NCBI GenBank assembly: GCA_016124195.1
Contig: WGOE01000003.1
Coordinates: forward strand, 186,001 to 250,000
Reading direction: 5' to 3'
DNA: 64,000 bases
Source of the DNA: a bacterium
GTDB lineage: Bacteria > Pseudomonadota > Alphaproteobacteria > Rhodobacterales > Rhodobacteraceae
Each line of letters starts with the position of its first letter. Position 1 is the first letter of the stretch. This document shows, in pieces, positions 1-12,254 of this stretch. Under the pieces are notes generated by a model. It ran no database searches. It saw only the letters and a program-made list of their open reading frames with translations, and was not told the DNA's origin. The position numbers and the translations under genes were made by a program.

Positions 1-482
1 TCGGAAAACCCGCAGAGAATGGCGATCTCCGAGATGGGTTCGTCGGTCGAGGCAAGCAGGATCTGCGCACGCCGCACCCTTTGGCGCAGGATGTGATTGT
101 GCGGGGTCTCGGAGGTGCTGATCTTGAAGGCGCGCGAAAAGTAACCCGTGCTCAGATTGACCAAAGCCGCGAGCTCGCGCACCTGGATGGCTTGTGACAG
201 GTTTGCCTCGACAAAGGCCATGACCTTGCGCCGCTGCCATTTCGCAAGCCCGCCCGGGCGGGCCGCCTCGACCATGCCGGGCGCGGGTGGCGGGCTCTGC
301 ACGGCAGCGGGGCAGGAAATCAGCTCTGCCACGCGATCCAGCAGATCATGCGCGGCATGGGGATCATGCTCCAGAAGGGCCTTGGCCTTCAGCAGATACC
401 CCAGGGCTGATGGCGTCATGGCCTGCGGCGCCAAAGGCAACGGCGCCGCAGTCGCAAATGTATCTGGTTTGGAATTGAACAT
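1..482 (-). CDS. AraC-family transcriptional regulator (partial, 3' end outside window)
   Basis: DNA-binding regulator of the AraC/XylS type. About 160 codons are visible from an ATG at 480-482. After a poorly conserved Ala/Pro-rich stretch of some 85 residues comes a typical first helix-turn-helix (KVMAFVEANLSQAIQVREL, then LVNLSTGYFSRAFK) and the beginning of the second (RRAQILLASTDEPISEIA), ending at the window edge with CGFS. There is no room for a large effector-binding domain, so this is a short AraC protein of perhaps 175-180 residues; such stand-alone AraC DNA-binding proteins are common in Rhodobacteraceae. It lies downstream of secA on the same strand but is separated from it by a strong hairpin, so it probably has its own promoter at about 490-640. 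Its target is unknown. Confidence 0.85.
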   Translation of the reverse strand, partial: MFNSKPDTFATAAPLPLAPQAMTPSALGYLLKAKALLEHDPHAAHDLLDRVAELISCPAAVQSPPPAPGMVEAARPGGLAKWQRRKVMAFVEANLSQAIQVRELAALVNLSTGYFSRAFKISTSETPHNHILRQRVRRAQILLASTDEPISEIAILCGFS

Positions 483-650
483 CGATGCCTCCTTCCTTGG
501 TCTGGCAAGGGGAGAGTGCTTCTTTTCAACCTATACGGAAATCGGACGAGGGTTCTTCCGAGCCGCCAAAGCGTATGGCAGCTATAAACCAAGGTTTAAC
601 CTTGAGGCGGGTCGAACGCGGATTTGTCCGGTCGCACGTGGAAATAGAAA

Positions 651-691
651 CAGCCGGGGGATTACACACTTTGCGTGTCATCCCCCGGCTG
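651..691 (-). terminator. Intrinsic terminator hairpin after secA
   Basis: Perfect 12-bp inverted repeat (CAGCCGGGGGAT at 651-662, ATCCCCCGGCTG at 680-691), extended inside by a 4-bp ACAC/GTGT stem. On the minus strand it is followed by a T-rich run (TTTCTATTTCC). It sits 59 nt past the secA stop codon and should end that transcript. Confidence 0.75.
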
Positions 692-749
692 CAATCAAAG
701 GGCGCCGTGAATGGGTCGGTCGGTCACCCCGGCCGGCTGTTTTCTCTGA

Positions 750-3497
<2,748 letters not shown>

Positions 3498-3711
3498 CAT
3501 CACTCCGCCCGACCAAATTCAGTTCGCCAACGTAATGCTGACATCATCGTGTGAGGCTTGGCCTTGCCCGCACCCATTTCACCCCCTAGAAGAGCCGGGC
3601 AGGTTGGCCAACCGGACCACGGACCACTCTTTCGGGACCCGTGCGATTTAAGGTGTGGCCATGCCATAGTCAACGCTGCGCGACACCGCAGCCGCATCAG
3701 GAGCGTGTGAG

Positions 3712-4605
3712 ATGACGAAACTTTCCGGGTTCTGCGCCGCGCTGGCCCTTTCCGCCGGTCTGGGCCTGCCCGCCTGGGCCGATACCACGGCAACCACGCC
3801 GGCCGCGCCCGCCACTGCCGCACCGATGGATGCGAAGGTGGATACGGTTCTGGCCACGGTCAATGGCGTCAACATCACGCTGGGCGACGTGATCGTCACG
3901 CGCGACAGCCTGCCGGCCCAATACAAGGCTCTGCCCGATGACCAGCTGTTCAAGGGCATCCTCGAACAACTGATCCAGCAAGAGGCGCTGAAGCAATCGG
4001 TCGGCGCCACGCTGACCAAACAGCAGACTGTCGCGCTGGACGGACTGAAGCGCAGCTATCTGTCGAACGAGGCGCTTCTGGCCGGCATCAAGGATGCCAC
4101 CAGCGAAGACAAGATCCAGAAGGCCTATGACGACAAGTACAAGAACATGGCGCCGGAGCTGGAATACCACGCCTCGCATATCCTGGTGGACAGCGAGGAC
4201 AAGGCCAAGGCGCTTCTGGCCGACATCGAGGGCGGCAAGCCTTTCGCAGATGTCGCCAAGGCCAATTCCAAGGACGGCTCGGCGGCCAATGGCGGCGATC
4301 TGGGCTGGTTCGGCAAGGGCGCCATGGTCAAGCCGTTTGAGGATGCCGTGGTTGCGGCTCCGGTCGGCAAGGTCGTCGGCCCGATCAAGACCGATTTCGG
4401 CTGGCACCTGATCCTTGTGACCGAAACCCGCAACAAGGCCGCCCCGGCCCTGGCCGAGGTGCATGACCAGATCGCCGCCGATCTGCAAAAAGCCGCCATC
4501 GGCGCGTTCATCAAATCCGTCACCGACAAGGCCACCGTCACGCGCGCCGACATTTCGGGCATTGACCCGGCGGTGATCAAAGACGTTACTCTCTTCGACA
4601 AGTAA
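3712..4605 (+). CDS. Secreted parvulin-type peptidyl-prolyl isomerase
   Basis: Periplasmic folding factor that isomerises X-Pro bonds in exported proteins. The 297-residue product has a Sec signal peptide (residues 1-23, ending PAWA), an Ala/Pro/Thr-rich linker, a SurA/PrsA-like helical region beginning LATVNGVNITLGDV at about residue 46, and a rotamase domain at about 146-240 with the hallmarks HASHILV, NGGDLGWF and FGWHLI. A short carboxy-terminal helical tail follows. The architecture matches alphaproteobacterial PpiC/PrsA-like proteins. argJ starts only 10 nt downstream, so the two are probably co-transcribed; divergent secA fits a role in secretion. Which clients it folds cannot be told from sequence. 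Confidence 0.92.
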   Translation: MTKLSGFCAALALSAGLGLPAWADTTATTPAAPATAAPMDAKVDTVLATVNGVNITLGDVIVTRDSLPAQYKALPDDQLFKGILEQLIQQEALKQSVGATLTKQQTVALDGLKRSYLSNEALLAGIKDATSEDKIQKAYDDKYKNMAPELEYHASHILVDSEDKAKALLADIEGGKPFADVAKANSKDGSAANGGDLGWFGKGAMVKPFEDAVVAAPVGKVVGPIKTDFGWHLILVTETRNKAAPALAEVHDQIAADLQKAAIGAFIKSVTDKATVTRADISGIDPAVIKDVTLFDK

Positions 4606-4615
4606 GGAGAGCGGG

Positions 4616-5935
4616 ATGGGCAAGACCGACTGGAAGGCTGAAGCCAAGGCTCTGAAAAAAGAGATCAAGGGCCTCAAGGCGCCGGCAGTGCCGGCCAAAG
4701 CGGCCAAGTTGGTCTCGCCCCTCGCACCGGCGCGCTTCCCCGACCTGCCCGTGATCCGCGGCGTCGAATTCGCCGCGGTCGAGGCCGGGGTGCGCTACAA
4801 GAACCGCAAGGATGTGATGCTGATCCGCCTCGCGCCCGGAACGGCCATGGCGGGGGTCTTCACCCGTTCGACCACCCGGTCGGCCTGCGTGCGCGATTGT
4901 CAGGCCAAGATCGGTCTGAAGAATGCCGAGGCGGCGGGCGCCGCCATCATCGTGAACTCCGGCAATTCCAATGCCTTCACCGGCGCCCGTGGCGAAGAAT
5001 CGGTCGCGGCCATCACGGGCGGCGTCGCCGCGGCGCTTGGCGTGCCGGCGACGCGGGTGTTTTCGTCCTCGACCGGGGTGATCGGCGAGCCCCTGCCGCA
5101 CGAACGGATCACGGCTGCCATCCCCGCCTTGCAGGCCGCCCTGCAAGAAGACGCCATCGCCATGGCGGCGCAAGCCATGATGACGACGGACACGTTCCCC
5201 AAGGGCGCCTCTGCCACGATCCCGGGCGAGGGCGGCATGATCCACATCGCCGGCATAGCCAAGGGTTCGGGCATGATCGCGCCAGACATGGCCACGATGC
5301 TTGTCTATATCTTCACCGACGCCAAGATCCCGGCGGCCAGCCTGCAACGGATCGTGTCGCGCAACACCGATGCAACCTTCAACTCCATCACGGTGGACAG
5401 CGACACGTCGACCTCGGACACTCTGCTGGTCGCGGCCACCGGCCTCTCCGACGCAGCCCCCCTGGCCGGAGCGACGCTGAAAGCCTTTGAAAAAGCGCTG
5501 GCTGGTGTGATGCTGGACCTTGCGCATCAGGTGATCCGCGACGGCGAGGGTGCCACCAAGTTCGTCGAGGTCAACGTGACCGGCGCGGCCTCTGACGGCG
5601 ATGCGCACAAGGTGGCATTGGCCATCGCCAATTCGCCGCTGGTCAAGACGGCCATCGCCGGCCAGGACCCGAACTGGGGCCGCATTGTCGCGGCCATCGG
5701 CAAATCCGGGGCGGAGGCCGACCGCGACCGCCTGACCATCAGGTTCGGCAGTATCCTCGTGGCCGAAAAGGGCTGGCGCAACCCGAAATACCAGGAGGAA
5801 GACGGCGCCGCCTATATGCGCAATCCCGAACTGGTGATTTCTGTCGACATGGGTCTCGGCAAGGGCAAGCGCAAGGTCTGGACCTGCGACCTGACCAACC
5901 GCTACATCGAGATCAATGCAGACTACCGTTCCTGA
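4616..5935 (+). CDS. argJ: Bifunctional glutamate N-acetyltransferase / N-acetylglutamate synthase ArgJ
   Basis: Arginine biosynthesis: moves the acetyl group from N-acetylornithine to glutamate and, if bifunctional, also makes N-acetylglutamate from acetyl-CoA. The 439-residue product is synthesised as a precursor that cleaves itself before a threonine nucleophile; the site is clear in KGSGMIAPDMATML (residues 216-229), with Thr227 expected to become the start of the beta chain. Other family motifs are NSGNSNAFTGARG, SSTGVIGEPLP and DPNWGR. The first 35 or so residues (Lys/Ala-rich, charged) extend beyond the usual family start. The start codon follows AAGGAGAG and lies 10 nt after the parvulin stop. 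Whether the enzyme is mono- or bifunctional is not decided by what I can see. Confidence 0.97.
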   Translation: MGKTDWKAEAKALKKEIKGLKAPAVPAKAAKLVSPLAPARFPDLPVIRGVEFAAVEAGVRYKNRKDVMLIRLAPGTAMAGVFTRSTTRSACVRDCQAKIGLKNAEAAGAAIIVNSGNSNAFTGARGEESVAAITGGVAAALGVPATRVFSSSTGVIGEPLPHERITAAIPALQAALQEDAIAMAAQAMMTTDTFPKGASATIPGEGGMIHIAGIAKGSGMIAPDMATMLVYIFTDAKIPAASLQRIVSRNTDATFNSITVDSDTSTSDTLLVAATGLSDAAPLAGATLKAFEKALAGVMLDLAHQVIRDGEGATKFVEVNVTGAASDGDAHKVALAIANSPLVKTAIAGQDPNWGRIVAAIGKSGAEADRDRLTIRFGSILVAEKGWRNPKYQEEDGAAYMRNPELVISVDMGLGKGKRKVWTCDLTNRYIEINADYRS

Positions 5936-6019
5936 ACCCGGCTCCAGAGCAGCCTTTCAGGTGCGAGTGCTCTGGGGGTCTGGGGGCAAGACTTCCGCCC
6001 TTTGCGCCGGAACAGGCTC

Positions 6020-6418
6020 ATGAAAATCGTTCTTGTCTCTGCCGTCGCCCTGATCGACCCGGATGGCCGTGTCCTTCTGGCGCAGCGGCCCCCCGGCAAA
6101 TCCATGGCTGGCCTGTGGGAGTTCCCTGGCGGCAAGGTCGAACCCACGGAAACCCCTGAAGCCGCCCTGATCCGCGAGCTTGAGGAGGAGCTGGGCATCA
6201 ACACCTGGAAGAGCTGTCTCGCGCCCCTGACCTTCGCCAGCCACAGCTACGACAGCTTCCACCTTTTGATGCCGCTCTTCGCTTGCCGGCGCTGGGAAGG
6301 CATCGCCACCCCACGAGAGGGGCAGACTCTCGCCTGGGTCACCCCCGAGAAGTTGCGCGACTACCCCATGCCACCTGCGGATGTGCCCCTGATTCCCGTC
6401 CTGCGCGACTGGCTTTAG
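6020..6418 (+). CDS. mutT: MutT-like Nudix hydrolase (8-oxo-dGTP diphosphatase)
   Basis: Likely hydrolyses 8-oxo-dGTP and so prevents A:T to C:G transversions. The 132-residue product, from the ATG at 6020, carries a full Nudix box (GGKVEPTETP, then RELEEELGI) with all the metal-binding glutamates, and the MutT-typical leader LAQRPPGKSMAGLWEFPGG. Length and motif spacing match MutT rather than a larger Nudix enzyme. A TTG 18 nt upstream would add six residues but has no better ribosome-binding site. The gene follows argJ after 84 nt on the same strand, so it may be the last gene of the parvulin-argJ-mutT group. Confidence 0.9.
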   Translation: MKIVLVSAVALIDPDGRVLLAQRPPGKSMAGLWEFPGGKVEPTETPEAALIRELEEELGINTWKSCLAPLTFASHSYDSFHLLMPLFACRRWEGIATPREGQTLAWVTPEKLRDYPMPPADVPLIPVLRDWL

Positions 6419-6544
6419 CCCCAAAACTATCCGAAAGAGATACGTAATTCTGCCCGAATCGGCGGAAATTCGCAATGTGACTGTTTCTTAAACCTTTATT
6501 GACAGCTATCGTCATCTATAGGGCGAGAAACAAAAGGTCATGCG

Positions 6545-6700
6545 ATGATAAGAACAATCACCGTCGGCAGCAGTGTGTTCATCCAAGGCACGTTTGTGCG
6601 CGATCTGAACGATGGTCAGATTGCCGTAAGGGTTTTTGACGGCACCTATGTCGGGCGCCCGGTTCAGCCTTACAAAGCGGCGGAAAGCGCGAACGCCTGA
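6545..6700 (+). CDS. Small conserved-type protein of unknown function (51 aa)
   Basis: A 51-codon reading frame starting with ATG at 6545, preceded by AAAGGT with 6-nt spacing, and ending at a TGA directly before a strong terminator. The peptide begins MIRTITVGSSVFIQG and continues as an alternating beta-type sequence (VRDLNDGQIAVRVFDG, then TYVGRPVQPY), like a tiny barrel or SH3-like strand set, with no signal peptide and no cysteine. A TTGACA (6499-6504) and a TATAGG (6517-6522) lie upstream but only 12 bp apart, so I do not call a promoter. It is convergent with infB. I do not recognise the function; a dedicated ribosome-binding site and terminator support a real gene. Confidence 0.7.
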   Translation: MIRTITVGSSVFIQGTFVRDLNDGQIAVRVFDGTYVGRPVQPYKAAESANA

Positions 6701-6711
6701 TTGTGTCAAAA

Positions 6712-6736
6712 GACCGGGCTTGACGCCCGGTCCTTT
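6712..6736. terminator. Bidirectional terminator between the 51-aa gene and infB
   Basis: Perfect 8-bp stem (GACCGGGC at 6712-6719 with GCCCGGTC at 6725-6732) and a 5-nt loop. It is followed by CTTTC on the plus strand and by TTTTG on the minus strand, so it can end both the small plus-strand gene (12 nt upstream) and infB (21 nt past its stop). Confidence 0.8.
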
Positions 6737-6752
6737 CAAATAAGACGCAGGC

Positions 6753-9338
6753 TCAGGCGAGCGTGCGCTGAATTTCCTCGCGTTCGAAGATTTCGATCAC
6801 GTCGCCGGACCGGATATCTTCGTAGCGTTCGAAAGCCATGCCGCATTCCTGACCCATCGGCACTTCCTTGACTTCGTCCTTGAAGCGCTTGAGCGTCTTG
6901 AGCGTGCCCTCGTGAATGACCACGTTGTCGCGCAGGAGACGCACGCCAGCCGAACGCCGCGCCACGCCTTCGGTGACCAGACAGCCAGCCACATTGCCGA
7001 TGTTGGAAATCTTGAAGACTTCCTTGATCGTCGCGTAGCCGATGAAGGTTTCGCGGATCTCGGCCTTCAAGAGGCCAGAGGCGGCTTTCTTGATGTCATC
7101 CACCAGATCATAGATGATCGAGTAGTAGCGGATCTCGACCCCTTTCTGGGTGGCCGAAGCGCGGGCCGTAGCGTTGGCGCGCACGTTGAAGCCGATGATC
7201 GGGGCCTTGCTGGCTTCGGCCAGGCCCACATCGGTATCCGTGATGGCGCCAACACCCGAATGCAGCACGCGGACGCGCACCTCTTCGTTGCCGACCTTTT
7301 CCAGGGCCTGAACAATCGCCTCGGCAGAGCCTTGCACGTCGGCCTTGACGATGATCGGCAGTTCCGAGACCGACAGATCGGCCTTCGCCTTGGCCATCAG
7401 CTGTTCCAGGGTCGTCGCGGCCCCCACGGCGGCGCGCTTGTCCTTGGCGGCCTTCTCGCGGTAGTCGGCGATCTCGCGCGCCTCGGCTTCGGTGTTGACC
7501 ACGTTCAGCGTGTCACCGGCGTGTGGTGTGCCCGACAGGCCCAGAACCTCGACCGGAACTGACGGGCCGGCTTCGGTGACCGTCTCGCCCTTGTCGTTGA
7601 TCAGCGCGCGGACCTTGCCCCACTGCTCGCCCACGACGAAGATATCGCCCTTCTTGAGCGTGCCGCTTTGCACCAGAACGGTGGCCACCGGACCTCGGCC
7701 CGAGTCGAGCTTGGCCTCGATGACGGCACCAGCGGCCTGACGGTTCGGGTTCGACCGCAATTCCAGGATCTCGGCCTGAAGCGAGATCGCCTCCAGCAGG
7801 TTGTCGAGCCCCTTGCCGGTCTTGGCCGAAACCTCGACATCCTGCACGTCGCCTGACATCTCTTCGACGACGATGTCGTGTTGCAGCAGGTCGGTCCGCA
7901 CCTTCTGCGGATTGGCCTCGTACTTGTCGATCTTGTTGATCGCAACGATGATCGGAACCTTGGCCGCCTTGGCATGGGCGATGGCTTCGATGGTCTGCGG
8001 CATCACCGCGTCATCGGCCGCGACCACCAGGATCACGATATCCGTCACATGCGCCCCGCGCGACCGCATCGAGGTGAAGGCCGCGTGGCCGGGCGTGTCG
8101 AGGAAGGTCACCATCTGGCCATTCGGGGTTTTCACCTGATAGGCGCCGATGTGCTGCGTGATGCCGCCCGCTTCGCCAGACACCACATTGGCGTGGCGGA
8201 TCGCGTCCAGAAGCGAGGTCTTGCCGTGGTCGACGTGACCCATGATCGTGACGATCGGCGGGCGCGGCAGCAGGTCCTCGGACTTGTCCTTGACCGTGTC
8301 GATCGCCTGTTCCACGTCGGCATCGGTCACGCGCACGGCGCGGTGGCCGAATTCCTCGATCACCAGTTCGGCGGTGTCGGCGTCGATCGCCTGGTTCATC
8401 GTGACCATCATGCCCATTTTCATGAGCGATTTGACCACGTCGGCGCCGCGTTCAGCCATCCGGTTGGCGAGTTCCGAAACCACGATGGTTTCAGGCAGCT
8501 GCACATCGCGCACCTGCTTTTCGGGCTTCAGCCCCATGCCCAGCGCCTTTTGCCGGGCCTTTTCCTGCTTGCGCTTCATCGCTGCCATGCTGCGCTGGCG
8601 GCCACCCTCGTCCGAGACGGCGTCCGACAGGGTCAGCTTGCCGGCGCGGCGGCCCTCTTCACCCTTGGCCTTGTTGGCGGCGCGTTCACGATCCTCGCGC
8701 TCGCGGTCGGTGCGACGCGGCGGCAGGCCGGGCTTGGCCGAGGCCGGGCCGCGGGCGACAGCATCCTCTTGCGGTGTGGCAGGCGCGGGACGCCCTGCCG
8801 CGGCACGAGCAGCCGGAGCATTGCCGGACCGGGCGGCCGGTGCCGCCTGCGCAGAGGCGGGGCGCTTGGCCTCTTCCGCGGCCTTGGCGGCGGCTTCGGC
8901 CTCGGCCTTGAGACGCTCTTCTTCCTCGACCTTGGCGCGGGCGGCAGCCTCGGCGGCGCGGGCTTCGCGTTCCTTGGCCTCGTTCTCGTCGCGCTTGCGC
9001 TGACGCTCTTCCTCGCGGGCCCTTTCGTCTTCAAGGCGCTTGGCGGCGTCTTCAGCCTCGCGGGCTTTGGCAGCGCGCAGGGCGGACAGGCGACGCTCCA
9101 TCTCGGCGTCGGAGATCCCGGCGGGGCGTTTGGACGGATCGCCCAGACGCGGCGAGGTGGCCACGGCCGCACCTGTGCCCGGCGTGGGCGTGTTGCCCTT
9201 GTTCGGCACCACCGTCAGCTTGCGCTTGACCTCGACCACGACGCTTTTCGTGCGGCCATGCGAGAAGCTTTGCTTCACCTGACCGGAACGAGGTGCGCCA
9301 CCCAGGCCGAGGGGTTTTTTGCCGTCTGTATCGCTCAT
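6753..9338 (-). CDS. infB: Translation initiation factor IF-2
   Basis: GTPase that places initiator fMet-tRNA on the 30S subunit and promotes 50S joining. The product is 861 residues from [11 protein letters not shown]; this ATG has TAGGA 5 nt upstream and is preferred over an in-frame TTG at 9350. Order: a short IF2-associated segment, a long Ala/Glu/Lys/Arg-rich charged region (about residues 75-260, typical of alphaproteobacterial IF-2), the IF2_N domain, the G domain with [22 protein letters not shown] and NKID, then domains II-IV ending in the fMet-binding barrel ([14 protein letters not shown]). It is the last gene of the rimP-nusA-ylxR-infB block and its start lies 5 nt after the ylxR stop. 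Confidence 0.98.
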   Translation of the reverse strand: MSDTDGKKPLGLGGAPRSGQVKQSFSHGRTKSVVVEVKRKLTVVPNKGNTPTPGTGAAVATSPRLGDPSKRPAGISDAEMERRLSALRAAKAREAEDAAKRLEDERAREEERQRKRDENEAKEREARAAEAAARAKVEEEERLKAEAEAAAKAAEEAKRPASAQAAPAARSGNAPAARAAAGRPAPATPQEDAVARGPASAKPGLPPRRTDREREDRERAANKAKGEEGRRAGKLTLSDAVSDEGGRQRSMAAMKRKQEKARQKALGMGLKPEKQVRDVQLPETIVVSELANRMAERGADVVKSLMKMGMMVTMNQAIDADTAELVIEEFGHRAVRVTDADVEQAIDTVKDKSEDLLPRPPIVTIMGHVDHGKTSLLDAIRHANVVSGEAGGITQHIGAYQVKTPNGQMVTFLDTPGHAAFTSMRSRGAHVTDIVILVVAADDAVMPQTIEAIAHAKAAKVPIIVAINKIDKYEANPQKVRTDLLQHDIVVEEMSGDVQDVEVSAKTGKGLDNLLEAISLQAEILELRSNPNRQAAGAVIEAKLDSGRGPVATVLVQSGTLKKGDIFVVGEQWGKVRALINDKGETVTEAGPSVPVEVLGLSGTPHAGDTLNVVNTEAEAREIADYREKAAKDKRAAVGAATTLEQLMAKAKADLSVSELPIIVKADVQGSAEAIVQALEKVGNEEVRVRVLHSGVGAITDTDVGLAEASKAPIIGFNVRANATARASATQKGVEIRYYSIIYDLVDDIKKAASGLLKAEIRETFIGYATIKEVFKISNIGNVAGCLVTEGVARRSAGVRLLRDNVVIHEGTLKTLKRFKDEVKEVPMGQECGMAFERYEDIRSGDVIEIFEREEIQRTLA

Positions 9339-9343
9339 GCGTC

Positions 9344-10069
9344 CTAACAATCCTTCAAGGCGGCCTCTTCGCCGCCATCATGCGAGGTGGTCTGCGGTCG
9401 CATCCCACCCAGCCTTGCCGCTTCCTCTACAACACGAGTCGTAAGTACACCAGCCGCAAGCGCGGCGTGTATCGCACGTTCGCGTCCAAAGGACAAACCC
9501 AATTCCCGTGCCGTAAGACAGCCGATGAAGCCGCCCCCGTTTTCCGGCGGCCGCAGCTTGGTCTTGCCGCGTTCCGACCCGTCAGCTGCCTGAACAAGCA
9601 CCGTTGCGCGTCCGTTCATCAGCCATTCCTTGACCTTCTCATAGCCCGTCACGGCGGCATTCGCCTTGCGACAGAGCGATATCAGGTCCTGCACCCGCCT
9701 GACCAGCAGCGCCTCGACCAGATCAGCCAGGCCGTCGGGCACCTTGACGGGCTGCCGAGCGGCGCGGGCAAACAGGCCCTTCGCCGCCGCCTTCTCGATC
9801 GCCCTGCGATCGGCCGAGACGTAGAAGCCGCGCCCCGGCAAACGCGCCAGGATATCCGGAGTGACCTGACCTTCGGGGTCAAGACAGAACCGGATCAGCC
9901 CGGACTTCGGCTGGACTTCCCCGGTCACGATGCATTTGCGCTCGGGTTCGTCGGTGTCGGTGATACGGCCGCCGCGGGTCAGGTCGGTTCCGGGACCAGC
10001 GTCAGGCCCCGGCCTCCTCTTCTGCCGCGGGCTCCAGCGCGGTTGGGTCAACCCAGCCGAGCATGACAC
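9344..10069 (-). CDS. YlxR-family RNA-binding protein with L7Ae/L30e-like C-terminal domain
   Basis: RNA-binding protein encoded between nusA and infB, as in most bacteria. The amino-terminal YlxR (DUF448) domain has its signature [12 protein letters not shown] and the strand/loop [12 protein letters not shown]. It is followed by an L7Ae/L30e-like fold ([20 protein letters not shown]). The start is uncertain: GTG 10069 and TTG 10051 lie inside the 3' end of nusA, while the conserved sequence begins only at [17 protein letters not shown], whose first codon is a CTG at 9982, 20 nt after the nusA stop. The family suggests a role near nusoid translation/transcription factors, but the molecular target is not established by this sequence. 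Confidence 0.9.
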   Translation of the reverse strand: MSCSAGLTQPRWSPRQKRRPGPDAGPGTDLTRGGRITDTDEPERKCIVTGEVQPKSGLIRFCLDPEGQVTPDILARLPGRGFYVSADRRAIEKAAAKGLFARAARQPVKVPDGLADLVEALLVRRVQDLISLCRKANAAVTGYEKVKEWLMNGRATVLVQAADGSERGKTKLRPPENGGGFIGCLTARELGLSFGRERAIHAALAAGVLTTRVVEEAARLGGMRPQTTSHDGGEEAALKDC

Positions 10070-11597
10070 GCGCCGTCATCACCAAATTCTGCGCCTCTTC
10101 CAGGCTCACGTCGAACTTTTCAAGAATGCCCTCGTCCTTGACCCGGGCGCCGTTGACGGTGGTCCAGCCGCCCGAAAGTTCCCAATCGGCGCAGGTAGCA
10201 AAGTCCTCAAGCGTCTTGATGCCTTCCTTGCCAAGCGCTTCCAGCATCTGGGGAGTCAGGCCTTCGAAGGTCATCAGCTCTTCCTGAACGCCAAAAGCAC
10301 GTGCGTTTTCAAGCGCTTTGTTGTTGGCAGCCTCCAGATAGTCGCGGGCGCGGGCCTGCAATTCGCCGGCCGTGCCTTCGTCGAACCCGTCGATGGACAG
10401 CAGTTCATCCGTCTCGACATAGGCCACTTCTTCCAGATTGGCGAAGCCTTCGGACACCAGCAGTTGCGCCATCATCTCGTCGATATCCAGCGTCTCCATG
10501 AACAGCTTGGTGCGCTCGGCGAATTCAGCCTGACGGCGGGCGCTTTCGTCCGATTCCGTCATGATGTCGATGTCGAGAGCGGTCAGCTGGCTGGCCAGAC
10601 GCACGTTCTGGCCGCGCCGGCCAATGGCAAGCGACAGCTGTTCGTCGGGCACCACGACGGTGATCTTGCCGGCCTCTTCGTCGATGACGACCTTGGAAAC
10701 CTCGGCCGGTTGCAAGGCGTTCACAAGGAAGGTCGCCTGGTCCTGGTTCCACGGGATGATGTCGATCTTTTCGCCCTGCAACTCGTTCACGACGGCCTGA
10801 ACGCGGCTGCCGCGCATACCGACGCAGGCGCCCACCGGGTCGATCGAATTGTCATAGGAAATGACAGCGATCTTGGCGCGCGAACCCGGGTCACGGGCGA
10901 CGGCCTTGATCTCGATGATGCCGTCGTAGATCTCGGGCACTTCCATCTTGAAAAGCTCGGCCATGAACTGCGGGTCGGTGCGCGACAGGAAGACCTGAGG
11001 CCCGCGCGCCTCGCGCCGCACGTCCTTGATATAGGCGCGGATGCGGTCGTTCGGGCGGTATGATTCGCGGCCGATCTTTTCGTTACGCCGCAGGATCGCC
11101 TCACCGCGACCGATGTCGACGATGATGTTGCCGTATTCCTCGCGCTTGACCTGACCGTTGATGATCGTGCCCTTGCGGTCCTTGAATTCGTCGAACTGGC
11201 GGTCGCGCTCGGCCTCGCGGACCTTTTGCAGAATCACCTGCTTGGCCGATTGCGCGGCGATTCGGCCCAGATCGACCGGCGGAACCTCATCGATGATCTC
11301 ATCGCCGATCTGCGGATCGACCTTGAAGGCCGCGGCCTGCTTCACCGTCATCTGTGCGTGGTGATTTTCCAGCAGTTCGTCTTCCACCACGGTACGCACG
11401 CGGGCAAAGGTCGCGCGGCCGGTCTTGCGGTCGATGCGCACGCGGATGTCCATCTCGGCGCCATAGCGCGACTTGGCGGCCCGGGCGAGACTGTCCTCCA
11501 TCGCCTGGATCACCAGATCCGGATCGATCATCTTTTCACGCGCGACCGCTTCTGCGGTCTGCAGAAGCTCCAGCTGGTTGGCAGAGGTAATCGCCAT
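10002..11597 (-). CDS. nusA: Transcription termination/antitermination factor NusA
   Basis: RNA-polymerase-associated factor that modulates pausing, intrinsic termination and antitermination. The 531-residue product shows the amino-terminal polymerase-binding domain ([17 protein letters not shown]), an S1 domain ([19 protein letters not shown]), two KH domains ([20 protein letters not shown] and [18 protein letters not shown]), and a carboxy-terminal helix-hairpin-helix region with an acidic tail ending EEEAGA. Start and length are normal for Alphaproteobacteria. It lies 15 nt after rimP, and the following ylxR frame begins at or before its stop, so tight co-expression is expected. Confidence 0.97.
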   Translation of the reverse strand: MAITSANQLELLQTAEAVAREKMIDPDLVIQAMEDSLARAAKSRYGAEMDIRVRIDRKTGRATFARVRTVVEDELLENHHAQMTVKQAAAFKVDPQIGDEIIDEVPPVDLGRIAAQSAKQVILQKVREAERDRQFDEFKDRKGTIINGQVKREEYGNIIVDIGRGEAILRRNEKIGRESYRPNDRIRAYIKDVRREARGPQVFLSRTDPQFMAELFKMEVPEIYDGIIEIKAVARDPGSRAKIAVISYDNSIDPVGACVGMRGSRVQAVVNELQGEKIDIIPWNQDQATFLVNALQPAEVSKVVIDEEAGKITVVVPDEQLSLAIGRRGQNVRLASQLTALDIDIMTESDESARRQAEFAERTKLFMETLDIDEMMAQLLVSEGFANLEEVAYVETDELLSIDGFDEGTAGELQARARDYLEAANNKALENARAFGVQEELMTFEGLTPQMLEALGKEGIKTLEDFATCADWELSGGWTTVNGARVKDEGILEKFDVSLEEAQNLVMTARVMLGWVDPTALEPAAEEEAGA

Positions 11598-11612
11598 CGG
11601 TTCTCTCCCGGT

Positions 11613-12215
11613 CTAGTGTTTGGTGACTTCGGCGGGGTCGTCTTCCTCGCCTTCGGTTTGGTCAATCTCGTCGAACTCGGTCTCGTCCAGGTCCGGCACT
11701 TTGCGCTGACGCAGCATTTCGGCGATCAGTTCGTCGGTCAGGATCAGCTTGGCATCGGACAGCCATTCGAAGTCGAGACCGATGGTCACCTCCTCGCCGG
11801 CCTCTTCGATCTCGATCAGCACTTCGTTGCCTTCGACACCCATCAGCCCGCCCTTGAAGCGGCGGCGGCCGTCCACCAGTTCGGTCGTCTCCAGCCGGGC
11901 CTCCCAGCCCTTCCACATCTCGAAATCCTTGAGGCGGGTCAGCGGGCGGTCGATGCCGGGCGAAGAGACTTCCAGCACGTAATTTTCCTCGATCGGATCT
12001 TCGACGTCCAGCACGGCAGAGACGGCGGTCGAGATGTCACCGCATTCATCCACGCCGATCCCGCCCTCGGGCCGGTCGGCCATGATCTGCAGGGTACGGG
12101 TCGCCCCGCCCATCAGCCGCACACGGACGAGTTCAAAGCCCAGCCCTTCGATCACCGGCGTGATGATGTCGGCCAGACGGCGGTCCATGGCGGTTTTGGC
12201 GATGAGGTCAGACAT
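11613..12215 (-). CDS. rimP: Ribosome maturation factor RimP
   Basis: Needed for 30S subunit maturation. The 200-residue product has the amino-terminal alpha/beta domain ([20 protein letters not shown], then [14 protein letters not shown]), the diagnostic [20 protein letters not shown], and a carboxy-terminal Sm-like domain ([18 protein letters not shown]). An acidic tail of about 30 residues (rich in Glu and Asp) is longer than in the E. coli protein. It is the first gene of the nusA-infB block. Its ribosome-binding site (GGGA, 7 nt before ATG) follows at once the T-run of an intrinsic terminator, so premature termination may control the whole operon. Confidence 0.95.
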   Translation of the reverse strand: MSDLIAKTAMDRRLADIITPVIEGLGFELVRVRLMGGATRTLQIMADRPEGGIGVDECGDISTAVSAVLDVEDPIEENYVLEVSSPGIDRPLTRLKDFEMWKGWEARLETTELVDGRRRFKGGLMGVEGNEVLIEIEEAGEEVTIGLDFEWLSDAKLILTDELIAEMLRQRKVPDLDETEFDEIDQTEGEEDDPAEVTKH

Positions 12216-12224
12216 GTCAGTGTC

Positions 12225-12254
12225 CCAAAAACAAAAAACGGGCCGACAGGCCCG
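12225..12254 (-). terminator. Intrinsic terminator in the leader just upstream of rimP
   Basis: On the minus strand a 6-bp CGGGCC/GGCCCG stem with a 4-nt loop (12239-12254) is followed by TTTTTTGTTTTT, ending 10 nt before the rimP ATG. A second stem (TTCAGG/CCTGAA, 12272-12290) lies upstream of it. No gene on the minus strand precedes it within the window segment 12255-12470. It is therefore either a leader attenuator for rimP-nusA-ylxR-infB or the end of an unrecognised short RNA. Confidence 0.7.

Noticed and set aside
6499-6522. TTGACA and TATAGG as a promoter of the 51-residue gene
   Set aside because: The two boxes are only 12 bp apart, too close for a standard sigma-70 promoter.
7878-9347. 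489-codon open frame opposite infB
   Set aside because: Antisense shadow of the Ala/Glu-rich part of infB; no family features and no ribosome-binding site.
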